From positions 1-58,105 of the forward strand of contig JAIUME010000014.1 of NCBI GenBank assembly GCA_022565695.1: 58,105 nt of DNA, read 5' to 3'. The notes under the pieces are model-generated. The model had not been told where the DNA came from, ran no database searches, and saw only the letters and a program-made list of their open reading frames with translations. The first letter of the stretch is position 1, and every line of letters begins with the position of its first letter. The DNA is from Alcanivorax sp. (GTDB lineage Bacteria; Pseudomonadota; Gammaproteobacteria; Pseudomonadales; Alcanivoracaceae). A program made the position numbers and the translations under genes. Shown piece after piece: positions 26,744 through 33,405 of this stretch.

Positions 26744-26791
26744 TGCTAACAAAGCAATGCACGCGACAAGCGCGTGATAGCGGCGTTAGCG
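26744..26791 (+). other. attC site 5
   Basis: R'' TGCTAAC (26744-26750) and R' GTTAGCG (26785-26791), only 48 bases, the shortest in the array. Arms GCACGCG and CGCGTGATAGC pair around ACAAG. Cassette 5 begins GTTAGCA, the exact complement of this R''. Confidence 0.85.
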
Positions 26792-26807
26792 ATCAAGGAA
26801 GAGTTTG

Positions 26808-27278
26808 ATGCAAGTTTCGTGTTTTATCCTTGAGGAGTCAGCTAAAACCATAATCGGACTGGCTACTACCGGCCTTTCCGGGGGGCTAATATGGCTTGCG
26901 CTTCTCCGCTATCGGAGCCATACGATCCGAGTTCTCTTAAAGAATTCAACTAGAGTGTTTATCTTCTACTATCGGGGAGATCACGATACATCCCACAAGA
27001 AGCGCTTAGCTTTCAATGCCGATGGCTCGATCAACGACGGAAAGCACCCTAACGAGTGCTACTGGGATGTCGCCTGGGGACTGCTAGTGATCTACACAAA
27101 CGGTAGGAAGGTATATAGCAAGTTCAGGTGGGATCAGAAAGTTGGAAGACTCATCCATACAAATAATCCAAACCTCCCGTCCGTGATGGGCCAGTGTATA
27201 GTGCCCCTGTTCATTCCTGCTGGACAGAATCGAGAGATATACTTGCAGAGCCTAGGAGTTGATGGCAATGGACGCTAA
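26808..27278 (+). CDS. cassette 6: hypothetical single-pass membrane protein
   Basis: This 156-residue protein has one N-terminal membrane helix (about residues 14-34, TIIGLATTGLSGGLIWLALL). A soluble beta-rich domain follows (VFIFYYRGDHDTSHKKRLAF, ECYWDVAWGLLVIYTNG). The pattern suggests a membrane-anchored sensor or effector domain, but I recognise no family. The ATG at 26808 follows AGGAAGAG. The stop TAA overlaps the R'' box of attC 6. Confidence 0.6.
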   Translation: MQVSCFILEESAKTIIGLATTGLSGGLIWLALLRYRSHTIRVLLKNSTRVFIFYYRGDHDTSHKKRLAFNADGSINDGKHPNECYWDVAWGLLVIYTNGRKVYSKFRWDQKVGRLIHTNNPNLPSVMGQCIVPLFIPAGQNREIYLQSLGVDGNGR

Positions 27279-27377
27279 CAATCAGCTGCACCGGACAAAT
27301 TTCCGCTGTCATCTTTTGTGCATAGAGCCGCACAAATGCCGCCATCAAAAATTTACCCGGTGGGCCGGGCGTTATAT
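27273..27377 (+). other. attC site 6
   Basis: R'' CGCTAAC (27273-27279) and R' GTTATAT (27371-27377), 105 bases, the longest in the array. Outer arms include CACCGG with CCGGTG and a long AT-rich central hairpin around TTTGTGCATAGAGCCGCACAAA. Cassette 6 begins GTTAGCG, the exact complement of this R''. Confidence 0.85.
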
Positions 27378-27395
27378 GCAAAGAGAGTTCATCTC

Positions 27396-28061
27396 ATGAA
27401 TCAAGACAAGTACAGCTCTAAGTTTGAAACAAATGACAAAGAGTCAAAATTGCTGAAAGCTGCTTTTGACCAAGTTTCAGACATACGAAAATTTGAGGTT
27501 GAGCTTTACTGGAAAAGAGCAACTTATTTTTGGGCATTAATAGCGGTAGCTTTTGCTGGTTACTTCTCGATTCTGGCTTCTGAACATATGCCCAGTAAGT
27601 TTTTTCTGTCACTTATAGTTTCTTGTATTGGTTTTGTATTTACCTTTGCTTGGTTTCTTTCAAGTAGGGGGAGCAAGTACTGGCAGGAGAACTGGGAGAA
27701 TCACCTTGACCTCCTAGAAGACAATGTAACTGGTCCCTTATACAAAACCTTACTCGAACGGCCTGGCCACATAAATCTGGCGGAAAAACTTATAACTGGT
27801 CCTTTGAGTGTATCCGTTTCTAAAATAAACCAGTGGGTTGGTATTTTCATCGTTTTTGCGTGGTGTTTGTTGGTCGGGTTCTCTGCTTATAACTCTTTAG
27901 ATCCGCTTGGGTTATCAAAGGATCAATGGCTAAATATTGGACTGCATGCGTTTGTTATAGCCATCACCTTGGTGGCCTGCTTTATGATGTTTGGTTTCGG
28001 AAAGACACACAAAGACAAGCATTCACCCAAAGTTGTAGAGCGAGAAACGAGAATTAAGTAA
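27396..28061 (+). CDS. cassette 7: four-helix membrane protein
   Basis: This 221-residue protein has four predicted membrane helices, in two pairs (about residues 45-63 and 70-90; 148-168 and 185-205). A charged cytoplasmic N-terminus carries DIRKFEVELYWKRATYFWA at the first membrane entry, and a basic tail follows the last helix. The segment between the pairs holds KYWQENWENHLDLLED and may be a helical soluble domain. Membrane proteins of this layout occur in defence and integron contexts, but I cannot name a family. The true start is ATG 27396; the frame extends upstream into attC 6. An AAAGAGAG site precedes the start. Confidence 0.7.
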   Translation: MNQDKYSSKFETNDKESKLLKAAFDQVSDIRKFEVELYWKRATYFWALIAVAFAGYFSILASEHMPSKFFLSLIVSCIGFVFTFAWFLSSRGSKYWQENWENHLDLLEDNVTGPLYKTLLERPGHINLAEKLITGPLSVSVSKINQWVGIFIVFAWCLLVGFSAYNSLDPLGLSKDQWLNIGLHAFVIAITLVACFMMFGFGKTHKDKHSPKVVERETRIK

Positions 28062-28063
28062 GC

Positions 28064-28124
28064 ATATAACAATCGCGTCAATTAGGACGCTCGCAAGCTC
28101 TCGCCTATTACGCGGGCGTTAATC
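28064..28124 (+). other. attC site 7
   Basis: R'' ATATAAC (28064-28070) and R' GTTAATC (28118-28124), 61 bases. Arms CGCGT with ACGCG and AATTAGGACGC with GCGGG-type partners form an imperfect hairpin. Cassette 7 begins GTTATAT, the exact complement of this R''; the match extends to GTTATATGC with GCATATAAC. Confidence 0.9.
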
Positions 28125-28144
28125 GTTTCAAAGGTGGAGGATGT

Positions 28145-28441
28145 ATGCGAGATTTTGGCTCAATGAAACAGTCTTATGAGGCAATGGGTTACGACGAGAG
28201 GCTGGCCTTTCTTTCTGGGTTAAAAGTTATCCTGGAAGCAGAAATGCAAAAGATTGGTCAGAATTATGATGAAACGGATTCTAGGGACGTCCGTATTAGG
28301 TTATTGAAAAAGACTTCAGAGCTACAAGAGGCCATACATGCCGTAAAGGACAGTTCGAAGGAGTCTAGCAAAGAGCCTGCGGTGGTAGATGATGGTTTCT
28401 GGGGAACTCTGGAACAGTATCTTATCTCCGGAGTCGATTAA
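28145..28441 (+). CDS. cassette 8: small helical hypothetical protein
   Basis: This 98-residue soluble protein is mostly helical, with heptad-like spacing in residues 20-75 (LAFLSGLKVILEAEMQKIGQ; RIRLLKKTSELQEAIHAVKD). It has a flexible Ser/Lys-rich linker and an aromatic C-terminal segment (FWGTLEQYLISGV). The family is unknown. A GGTGGAGG ribosome site lies just before the ATG. Its stop overlaps the R'' box of attC 8. Confidence 0.6.
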   Translation: MRDFGSMKQSYEAMGYDERLAFLSGLKVILEAEMQKIGQNYDETDSRDVRIRLLKKTSELQEAIHAVKDSSKESSKEPAVVDDGFWGTLEQYLISGVD

Positions 28442-28489
28442 CAAGGCAAGGCAGCGGGCGCCTTCGGCCCTCTGCTCGCGACGTTATGC
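28436..28489 (+). other. attC site 8
   Basis: R'' GATTAAC (28436-28442) and R' GTTATGC (28483-28489), 54 bases. Arms AGGCAGCGGGC and GCCCTCTGCT-type sequence pair around GCCTTCGGC. Cassette 8 begins GTTAATC, the exact complement of this R''. Confidence 0.88.
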
Positions 28490-28522
28490 GCGCAGCCATC
28501 TGCGTCAACCAAAGAGAAAAAA

Positions 28523-28834
28523 ATGACAGAACCTAACGAAACAGAAATTAAAGTCAGTGACGCTACCAACGAAAGCAATGATTTTTCATACGATGATTAT
28601 TTTCATTCGAAAGAAGCTTTTTTGATTTTCGTACTATTGTATGTTGATGGTGAAAAAAGAGCCGACTTCCTTGGTATTAAAGAAGAAATGTATGAGTCAA
28701 GAGCCAAGGCAAAAGAATGGCGAAATTCTTTGGTTAAAGTACTTCATTCTGACCGTTGCAAGCACCTATCTGCGGATGAGGCCACAGCGAAAGTCAACGA
28801 AATCTATTCAAGGATGAAAAAGCATGCCGAATGA
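28523..28834 (+). CDS. cassette 9, gene 1: small J-domain-like protein
   Basis: This 103-residue acidic protein has a C-terminal half with WRNSLVKVLHSDRCKH (about residues 66-81), then DEATAKVNEIYSRMKKH. This mirrors the layout of J domains (helix II, HPD, helix III with a K-x-N-E-x-Y core), with HSD in place of HPD. The resemblance is my inference and DnaK stimulation is not implied. It overlaps the following HNH-nuclease-like gene by 11 bases, so the two proteins are probably made together and may bind each other. Confidence 0.65.
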   Translation: MTEPNETEIKVSDATNESNDFSYDDYFHSKEAFLIFVLLYVDGEKRADFLGIKEEMYESRAKAKEWRNSLVKVLHSDRCKHLSADEATAKVNEIYSRMKKHAE

Positions 28835-29525
28835 GGAAGAGAAGAAGAATAGCACTAGCAAGCTTCCTGTAACTTTAAAACCGGTTGACTTTGAATACAA
28901 AAAACCAGAAAGAAGAAACGAATTAACTGAGCCAAAAAAATACGACAAGATCGATTCGAAAATTGGTGAACTAGTAAAGCTCGGCACTAATGGCGTAATT
29001 TACGTAGATGAAGATACTTTTTCTACAATATTTCAAACCACTTGGCCGAAAGCTGCTTTTATATTTGAAAACCAGATTCCAGATGCAGACAAGAAAAGTT
29101 TTGATGGTAAAAATTACGCTCATAGCTCGGCAGTGGTTGGGTTGACCGAAAAGAAATCACAAGAATTCAGAGATGCCGAAAAGCAAGCCTTGCTTCAATA
29201 TGCTCGGGACTCGCTCATTAGTGTATCAGACTCACCTGAGGCGCAGGATATGAGAAGAAAGGTTGATTCATTCACATCCAAAATCCTTCCAAAACTCCGC
29301 GACGAACGAGGCGTAAATACTGATGAAGTAACTGGTGAAGATAGAAGAAGAGGTTTTGCATTTCATCATGTTAATCCAAAGGAATTGCATACAGACCCAG
29401 AGGACGTATTAGATCCTACTAAGGGGCGGAATTTGAATCCTGAAACTCATGCGGACGTACACAGAAATAACATCAACAATGAGGAGCAGTTTGAGAAGTA
29501 TCAGACTGAAAATAAGCCGAAGTAA
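28824..29525 (+). CDS. cassette 9, gene 2: HNH-type nuclease-like protein
   Basis: This 233-residue protein has a charged, Lys-rich N-terminus and a C-terminal HNH-like region. FAFHHVNPKELHTDP (His 181 and 182) is followed by GRNLNPETHADVHR (Asn 203, His 209, His 213). The spacing is that of HNH/endonuclease VII-like toxins of polymorphic and defence systems, where paired His, Asn and His bind metal. No secretion signal is seen. It starts inside the preceding J-like gene, with GAGGAAGAG-type purines just after its own ATG and GGATG upstream. Confidence 0.68.
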   Translation: MPNEEEKKNSTSKLPVTLKPVDFEYKKPERRNELTEPKKYDKIDSKIGELVKLGTNGVIYVDEDTFSTIFQTTWPKAAFIFENQIPDADKKSFDGKNYAHSSAVVGLTEKKSQEFRDAEKQALLQYARDSLISVSDSPEAQDMRRKVDSFTSKILPKLRDERGVNTDEVTGEDRRRGFAFHHVNPKELHTDPEDVLDPTKGRNLNPETHADVHRNNINNEEQFEKYQTENKPK

Positions 29526-29528
29526 AGC

Positions 29529-29598
29529 GCATAACAATTTGCTGCACGCGGAAAAATACTCGCTGCGCTCGCATTTTCCGGTGAGCAAGGCGTTATAC
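29529..29598 (+). other. attC site 9
   Basis: R'' GCATAAC (29529-29535) and R' GTTATAC (29592-29598), 70 bases. Arms TTTGCT and AGCAAG, and CGGAAAA with TTTTCCG, pair around a central CTCGCTGCGCTCG. Cassette 9 begins GTTATGC, the exact complement of this R''. Confidence 0.9.
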
Positions 29599-29610
29599 GC
29601 AAGGAAGGTC

Positions 29611-29895
29611 ATGAGCATCATTCGATAAATTGCAGAGTCATGGGGTTGGGTAGATATCGATCCCATCCAGGTGGTCGGAGTGGGGGAAGTCCACTCCCCG
29701 TGGGTGACCCTTTTCATGCCAGCTCTTGTGTTGATTGTGGGGCTTGCATGGCCGCGCAAAAGGCGCCGCGATGCCTGGTCGATCTCGCTGGGTGCGGGCT
29801 TTCTGGTTCTGAGCTTCGTGCCCATCCTTGTGTCGGGGTATCTGCCGACATGGAATATTGGGGCCTGGATATTACCCCTGACAAGGTGTCGCATT
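29611..29895 (+). pseudogene. truncated cassette 10: broken Tdi1/DUF1851-like gene plus membrane-protein fragment
   Basis: After attC 9 the frame from ATG 29611 reads MSIIR, stop, then IAESWGWVDIDPIQVVG. This resembles the N-terminus of DUF1851/Tdi1-type immunity proteins, which usually continue with a GENxFGN motif. Here the similarity ends after VVG (about 29679). The same frame then carries an unrelated hydrophobic stretch (VTLFMPALVLIVGLAW and AGFLVLSFVPILVSGYLPTW) that runs into the next gene. So both a nonsense codon and a deletion junction mark this as a decayed cassette. No closing attC (it would read GTATAAC) follows. The Tdi1 call is from memory of the family. Confidence 0.5.
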
Positions 29896-30459
29896 ATGGG
29901 ACTCTTGACCTTTAGCATCAACGTCACCCTGGACGGCTGCGTCGATCATCAGGAAGGAATCGCCGACGACGAGACACATGCTTTCTTCACCGGACTGATG
30001 GACGAGAGCGGGGCGATGTTGTGGGGCCGTATCACCTACGAGATGATGGAGAGCTACTGGCCGGCGGTAGCCAGTGGCGAGGAGGAGGCGACGCCAGCGA
30101 TGCGCGAGTGGGCGGTTAAACTGGAAGCAAAGCCGAAGTACGTCGTATCGTCGACGCGAAAGAACTTCCCATGGACCAACAGCCACCACATTGCTGGCGA
30201 TCTGGGCGCGGGCGTGCAGAGGCTGAAAGACGCCACCCCGGCGGGCATACTCCTCGGTAGCGGCAAGCTCGCGACCGAACTGGACAGGCTGGATCTGATC
30301 GACGAGTACAAATTCCTCGTCCATCCCAGGGTCGCCGGCCACGGCCCGACGCTGTACCAGAGTGGGCTGCCCGGCGCGCGGCGGCTCGAGCTTGTTTCGG
30401 CGCAGCCGCTCCGCTGCGGCGCGGTCGCCATGCACTATCGGCGCGCGCGTGACGGGTAG
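29896..30459 (+). CDS. dihydrofolate reductase-like (RibD C-terminal) protein
   Basis: This 187-residue protein of the DHFR/RibD_C superfamily starts MGLLTFSINVTLDGCVDH and has AMLWGRITYEMMESYW, ILLGSGKLATELDRLDLIDE and the strand FLVHPRVAGHGPTL. Such single-domain proteins bind NADPH; most have no known substrate. The ATG at 29896 fits the conserved first strand; the frame extends upstream into a hydrophobic fragment that is unrelated. It is the first intact gene right of the truncated cassette array. A different-subtype relative lies at 35433. Confidence 0.85.
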   Translation: MGLLTFSINVTLDGCVDHQEGIADDETHAFFTGLMDESGAMLWGRITYEMMESYWPAVASGEEEATPAMREWAVKLEAKPKYVVSSTRKNFPWTNSHHIAGDLGAGVQRLKDATPAGILLGSGKLATELDRLDLIDEYKFLVHPRVAGHGPTLYQSGLPGARRLELVSAQPLRCGAVAMHYRRARDG

Positions 30460-30497
30460 CCCGTGGCTATCGCTTCAAATTTACACAGGAGGTAAAG

Positions 30498-31070
30498 GTG
30501 AGCGAAAAAGGATACCTGAAGCCACCGGAAGAGATTGACATGGCACAGGCCGAGAGATCGATTCGCGTGGCGGGTCTCATCAGTGTGTTGGCGCTGGCGG
30601 GCGCTGTTCCGGCCGCCTATTTTATGTTGCCTGCATTATTTTCCTTTCCTGAAGAACTGCCGGAACGGCTTGCCTTCGCGGCTCAAGCGAGCATATTCGT
30701 GCTGCTTTGCGCGGTTGTCGCCATAGGAATGGTTTCGACTGCCCGCAGGTTTTCACCAGAAGATATTGGGGGCTCTGCCGCTCGGGCGCCTAGTAAGCGT
30801 ATCGCCATTTATGTGGCATTCCTTCAAAATACCTTGGAGCAGTCAGTAATAGCCGTAGGCCTTTACTTTGCCTTGGCGGTGCTTCTGAGCGGCCCATGGC
30901 TTTCCCTCATAGTGGTCGGCGTAATCTTCTTCTTGATTGGGCGGGTGCTCTTTTTTCGGGGCTATTCCAGAGGTGTCGAAGGTAGAGCTCTGGGTATGAC
31001 ATTGACTATGATGCCTACGGCATTTGGCTACCTGTTGGTACTGGTGCTTATGGGTGCCAAATGGATTTGA
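30498..31070 (+). CDS. MAPEG-family membrane protein
   Basis: This 190-residue protein has four membrane helices (about residues 25-48, 62-84, 108-148 as a pair, and 162-186). The segment RVLFFRGYSRGVEGRALGMT followed by a final helix matches the MAPEG family of membrane glutathione/eicosanoid enzymes. In bacteria the function is usually unknown. It starts with GTG 30498 after an AGGAGGTAA ribosome site. It lies in a cluster of small accessory genes on the same strand. Confidence 0.78.
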   Translation: MSEKGYLKPPEEIDMAQAERSIRVAGLISVLALAGAVPAAYFMLPALFSFPEELPERLAFAAQASIFVLLCAVVAIGMVSTARRFSPEDIGGSAARAPSKRIAIYVAFLQNTLEQSVIAVGLYFALAVLLSGPWLSLIVVGVIFFLIGRVLFFRGYSRGVEGRALGMTLTMMPTAFGYLLVLVLMGAKWI

Positions 31071-31134
31071 CGGATTTCTTCACCTGCCTTATGGATGAGC
31101 GAGGGGCGCTGGCCGATTCTTCTGAGAGACATCC

Positions 31135-31530
31135 ATGAACTGGAACGAAAGCACGATCAACCCGAAAGTCATTCTCGGATACTACGATAGTGCGCCGAGC
31201 CTTGAGCATGTCGATGTCCATCGCATCTCGTTGATGCGCGACGGGCCAATGGCCGAGATCACGTTTGACGTAGGCAGCTTTCCGGAAAGGCCATCTCGAA
31301 AATGGCCGCCTGGTGCCAATACCTGTCAGATCACAGTTCGTGCTTTCGGCTTGGTCGAGGCGGAATTAACGCGCTGGAGCAATCAGTCGTCTGGCACGTT
31401 GAATGTTGGAGTTGTGCAGGGCGGCATAGAGGTTGCCTTCAGCGGTGAGGCAAAATTCAGGCTGCTGTGTTCGCACCTGGATGTGGCTGGTGTGACCGGC
31501 TATGTCAACGATATCTCAGGTACAGGATGA
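31135..31530 (+). CDS. Imm50-like protein
   Basis: This 131-residue soluble protein has the layout of Imm50 family immunity proteins: an N-terminal VILGYYDSAPSLEHVDVHRI, then alternating strands (GPMAEITFDVGSFPE, LNVGVVQGGIEVAFSGEA) and a C-terminal FRLLCSHLDVAGVTGYVND. Imm50 proteins are predicted antidotes in polymorphic toxin loci, but no toxin is adjacent. Its stop codon overlaps the ATG of an AraC-type regulator by four bases, an unusual partner for an immunity gene. Confidence 0.6.
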   Translation: MNWNESTINPKVILGYYDSAPSLEHVDVHRISLMRDGPMAEITFDVGSFPERPSRKWPPGANTCQITVRAFGLVEAELTRWSNQSSGTLNVGVVQGGIEVAFSGEAKFRLLCSHLDVAGVTGYVNDISGTG

Positions 31531-31994
31531 GCCAAAGCCCCGAACTATTACGCAGGCTGCTGCGGTCGAAAGACAGAATGGACGGTGCTCCCTATGAGGA
31601 GTGGCCAGTCCGGCGGCTGGCCGAGGTGAGCGCGGTGTCGGTGGCTCACTTTGCGCGAGAGTTCAAAAAGGCGTTCGGCATGCCGCCACATCGGTACTTG
31701 CTGACTCGCCGCATAGAGCGAGCCACTGCGCTACTCCGTGATACGGACTTGCCTGTTACCGAGATTGCACTCGAAACCGGCTGGAGAAGCATTGGTACAT
31801 TTGGGCGTGTCTTCAATGACATTACGGGGATGACGCCAGGGGAGTGTAGAGAGCGTGCACACGAGATGCCGCATGGGCGGAAGGCTGTGCCCGAATGCCT
31901 GATGCGCGCTGCCGAGCGGCCTGACCTCAATATAGCAGTTTCGGAGAAGCGCCGGCTCAAGGCGGATGGCAAGCTCGAGACTCAATCCAGTTGA
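31527..31994 (+). CDS. short AraC-family transcriptional regulator
   Basis: This 155-residue protein is almost only the AraC DNA-binding domain. The first helix-turn-helix is VRRLAEVSAVSVAHFAREFK; the second is TEIALETGWRSIGTFGRVF, ending ITGMTPGECRERA. No N-terminal ligand domain is present, so the protein may respond to dosage or to a partner. The ATG overlaps the preceding Imm50-like stop (ATGA). It probably controls one of the neighbouring small enzymes, such as the VOC gene 9 bases downstream. Confidence 0.85.
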   Translation: MSQSPELLRRLLRSKDRMDGAPYEEWPVRRLAEVSAVSVAHFAREFKKAFGMPPHRYLLTRRIERATALLRDTDLPVTEIALETGWRSIGTFGRVFNDITGMTPGECRERAHEMPHGRKAVPECLMRAAERPDLNIAVSEKRRLKADGKLETQSS

Positions 31995-32003
31995 GGAGGT
32001 TCC

Positions 32004-32417
32004 ATGGCTATCGGGGTGAGTACAGCAGGCTTGTATGTGCGTGATCAGGATGAAGCGCTCGCATTCTACGTAGAGAAACTCGGGTTTGTCGTTCATACCG
32101 ATGTTCGTAACGGGGACTACCGTTGGCTGACGGTTCAGCATCCGGATCAACCGTTCTTCCAGCTGGGATTGTTCAAGCCCGGCCCTCCGGTGCATGACGC
32201 AGCGACGGCGCAGACCCTGTTGGAAGTGGTGGCCAAGGGGGCTATGCCGCCGCTGGTGCTCATGGTGGATGACTGTCGTGCCGTCTACGAACGCATGAAC
32301 GCGTGTGGTGTCGAGTTCACGCAGGAACCAGTAGAGCGATATGGCACCGTGGATGCCGGCTTTCGAGATCCATCCGGCAACGGATGGAAGATGATCTCGG
32401 CTGTAGAGGGCGGATAG
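32004..32417 (+). CDS. VOC (glyoxalase/bleomycin-resistance fold) protein
   Basis: This 137-residue protein has the beta-alpha-beta-beta-beta pattern of the vicinal oxygen chelate fold. It shows TAGLYVRDQDEALAFYVEKL near the start, VHTDVRNGDYRWLTVQHPD, and the terminal YGTVDAGFRDPSGNGWKM. Possible metal ligands are the Glu and His of the paired strands, but a catalytic set is not certain. A GAGGAGG ribosome site precedes the ATG. It follows the AraC regulator by 9 bases and likely shares its transcript. Confidence 0.88.
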   Translation: MAIGVSTAGLYVRDQDEALAFYVEKLGFVVHTDVRNGDYRWLTVQHPDQPFFQLGLFKPGPPVHDAATAQTLLEVVAKGAMPPLVLMVDDCRAVYERMNACGVEFTQEPVERYGTVDAGFRDPSGNGWKMISAVEGG

Positions 32418-32418
32418 T

Positions 32419-32994
32419 TCACGTCACTGCTGAATAGGGTGTTTCGGCCTGCGCCAATCGGCAGGCCATAGCCCACCAGCCAAGTTGCGCCAACACACGA
32501 TTCAAGGTTTTCTTCGGGCGTTCAGGATTGCGCAGATTCCCCTCATTATCGAATTGATCCCAGATATCGGGTAGCGCGAGGGAATCCCGAGTGCTAATCG
32601 CGTGCAGTTCAGTGAATACCAGACGTAACTGTTCGACAGCCCGGATGCCGCCCGATTGTCCTCCATAGCTGACAAATCCTACCGGCTTGGCCTGCCACTC
32701 GTGGTAGGCGTAATCGATCAGGTGTTTCAGCGCAGCGGGGAAACTATGATTATATTCGGGAACCAGAACTAAAAAGGCATCGGCCTTGGCCAGTTGCTGT
32801 GTCAGTGCAACGACATCAGCATGGCTGTCGTCAGCCATAGTGGCAGGCAGATCGAACATCAGAGGGTCAACCAGGGAGTATGTGATGCCCGGGTGTTGAT
32901 CCAGTTGGCTGCAGACCCAGGCCGCAACCGAATCGGCGAGGCGCCCCTTCCGGCTACTGCCGATGATGACGGCTATATGAAAATCGATGTTCAT
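32419..32994 (-). CDS. NADPH-dependent FMN reductase
   Basis: This 191-residue flavodoxin-like reductase has the FMN phosphate loop IIGSSRKGRLADSVAAWV (about residues 10-27). A second cofactor contact is VLVPEYNHSFPAALKHLID, and a third is GFVSYGGQSGGIRAVEQL. Relatives (ChrR, SsuE-like, azoreductase-like) reduce FMN, quinones or chromate and help in oxidative stress. An AAGGAG ribosome site precedes ATG 32994. A MerR/SoxR-type promoter lies about 75 bases upstream on the same strand, suggesting control by SoxR-like redox sensing. Confidence 0.9.
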   Translation of the reverse strand: MNIDFHIAVIIGSSRKGRLADSVAAWVCSQLDQHPGITYSLVDPLMFDLPATMADDSHADVVALTQQLAKADAFLVLVPEYNHSFPAALKHLIDYAYHEWQAKPVGFVSYGGQSGGIRAVEQLRLVFTELHAISTRDSLALPDIWDQFDNEGNLRNPERPKKTLNRVLAQLGWWAMACRLAQAETPYSAVT

Positions 32995-33065
32995 ACCTTG
33001 CTCCTTTTCTGGAATGCGGGTGGGAAAATCCCGGATTCACACTGATCTGGAAGTGCTCGGGGATG

Positions 33066-33096
33066 ATTCTAGAACCTAAAGTAAGATTGAGGTCAA
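33066..33096 (-). promoter_or_regulatory. SoxR/MerR-type promoter with 19-bp spacer
   Basis: On the minus strand TTGACC (33091-33096) and TAGAAT (33066-33071) are separated by 19 bases, the long spacer typical of MerR-family promoters. The operator CCTCAATCTTACTTTAGG (33075-33092) differs from the SoxR consensus half-sites by few bases (CCTCAA-N6-TTTAGG against CCTCAA-N6-TTGAGG). It reads toward the FMN reductase. The rest of the gap to 33405 holds a palindrome at 33317 and no gene. Confidence 0.75.
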
Positions 33097-33316
33097 GGCC
33101 TCGTCAGTATGCGCTTTACGGGCGGCGCAAACCCTGGCCTTGAGGTTTGAGCTACGTTTCACGGCGTTGGCCCGGATGTCTTCCTGACTTCCCTCTGGGC
33201 TCTGCAGCATGTCGTTGCAGGCCGTGATACGGCGAGGCGTTATGATGCCGGGGAGATATGGATTCTTCGCCGCTTTACCGTGCAATACGGGATTCGGGCA
33301 GGGGATTGGTCGATAA

Positions 33317-33337
33317 TTCTGGATAATTTATCCAGAA
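33317..33337. promoter_or_regulatory. perfect 21-bp palindrome, operator candidate
   Basis: TTCTGGATAA and TTATCCAGAA flank a single T, giving ten perfectly paired bases per arm. It lies 69 bases before the SDR start. Size and position fit a dimeric repressor or LysR-type activator site. The nearest regulator gene is the LysR protein at 34440, in the same run of genes. Confidence 0.7.
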
Positions 33338-33405
33338 CTTCCTGTCTAGTCGCTTCCGGTAGTGCTGCCTAGACTGAAATCTCTACGTGATGAGGAGAGA
33401 TTTCC

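Larger units (their letters stand above)
22555..29684 (+). mobile_element. integron cassette array lacking an integrase (CALIN type)
   Basis: Ten attC-like sites spaced 0.3-2 kb apart bound nine complete gene cassettes and the start of a tenth. Each site has a core-type R'' box ending AAC followed by AA or similar, an imperfect inverted repeat, and an R' box GTTRnnn. Most cassettes begin with seven bases that exactly complement their own terminal R'' box, as expected for circular cassettes. All genes run in the + direction. No tyrosine integrase is visible, so insertion would depend on an integrase elsewhere. Sites vary from 48 to 105 bases and share little internal sequence, suggesting varied cassette origins. 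The right end is set where the truncated Tdi1-like frame loses homology (about 29680). Confidence 0.9.

Noticed and set aside
22555-29598. CRISPR array
   Set aside because: The repeated elements are attC sites of unequal length with only core boxes in common, separated by genes. There are no identical direct repeats with short spacers.
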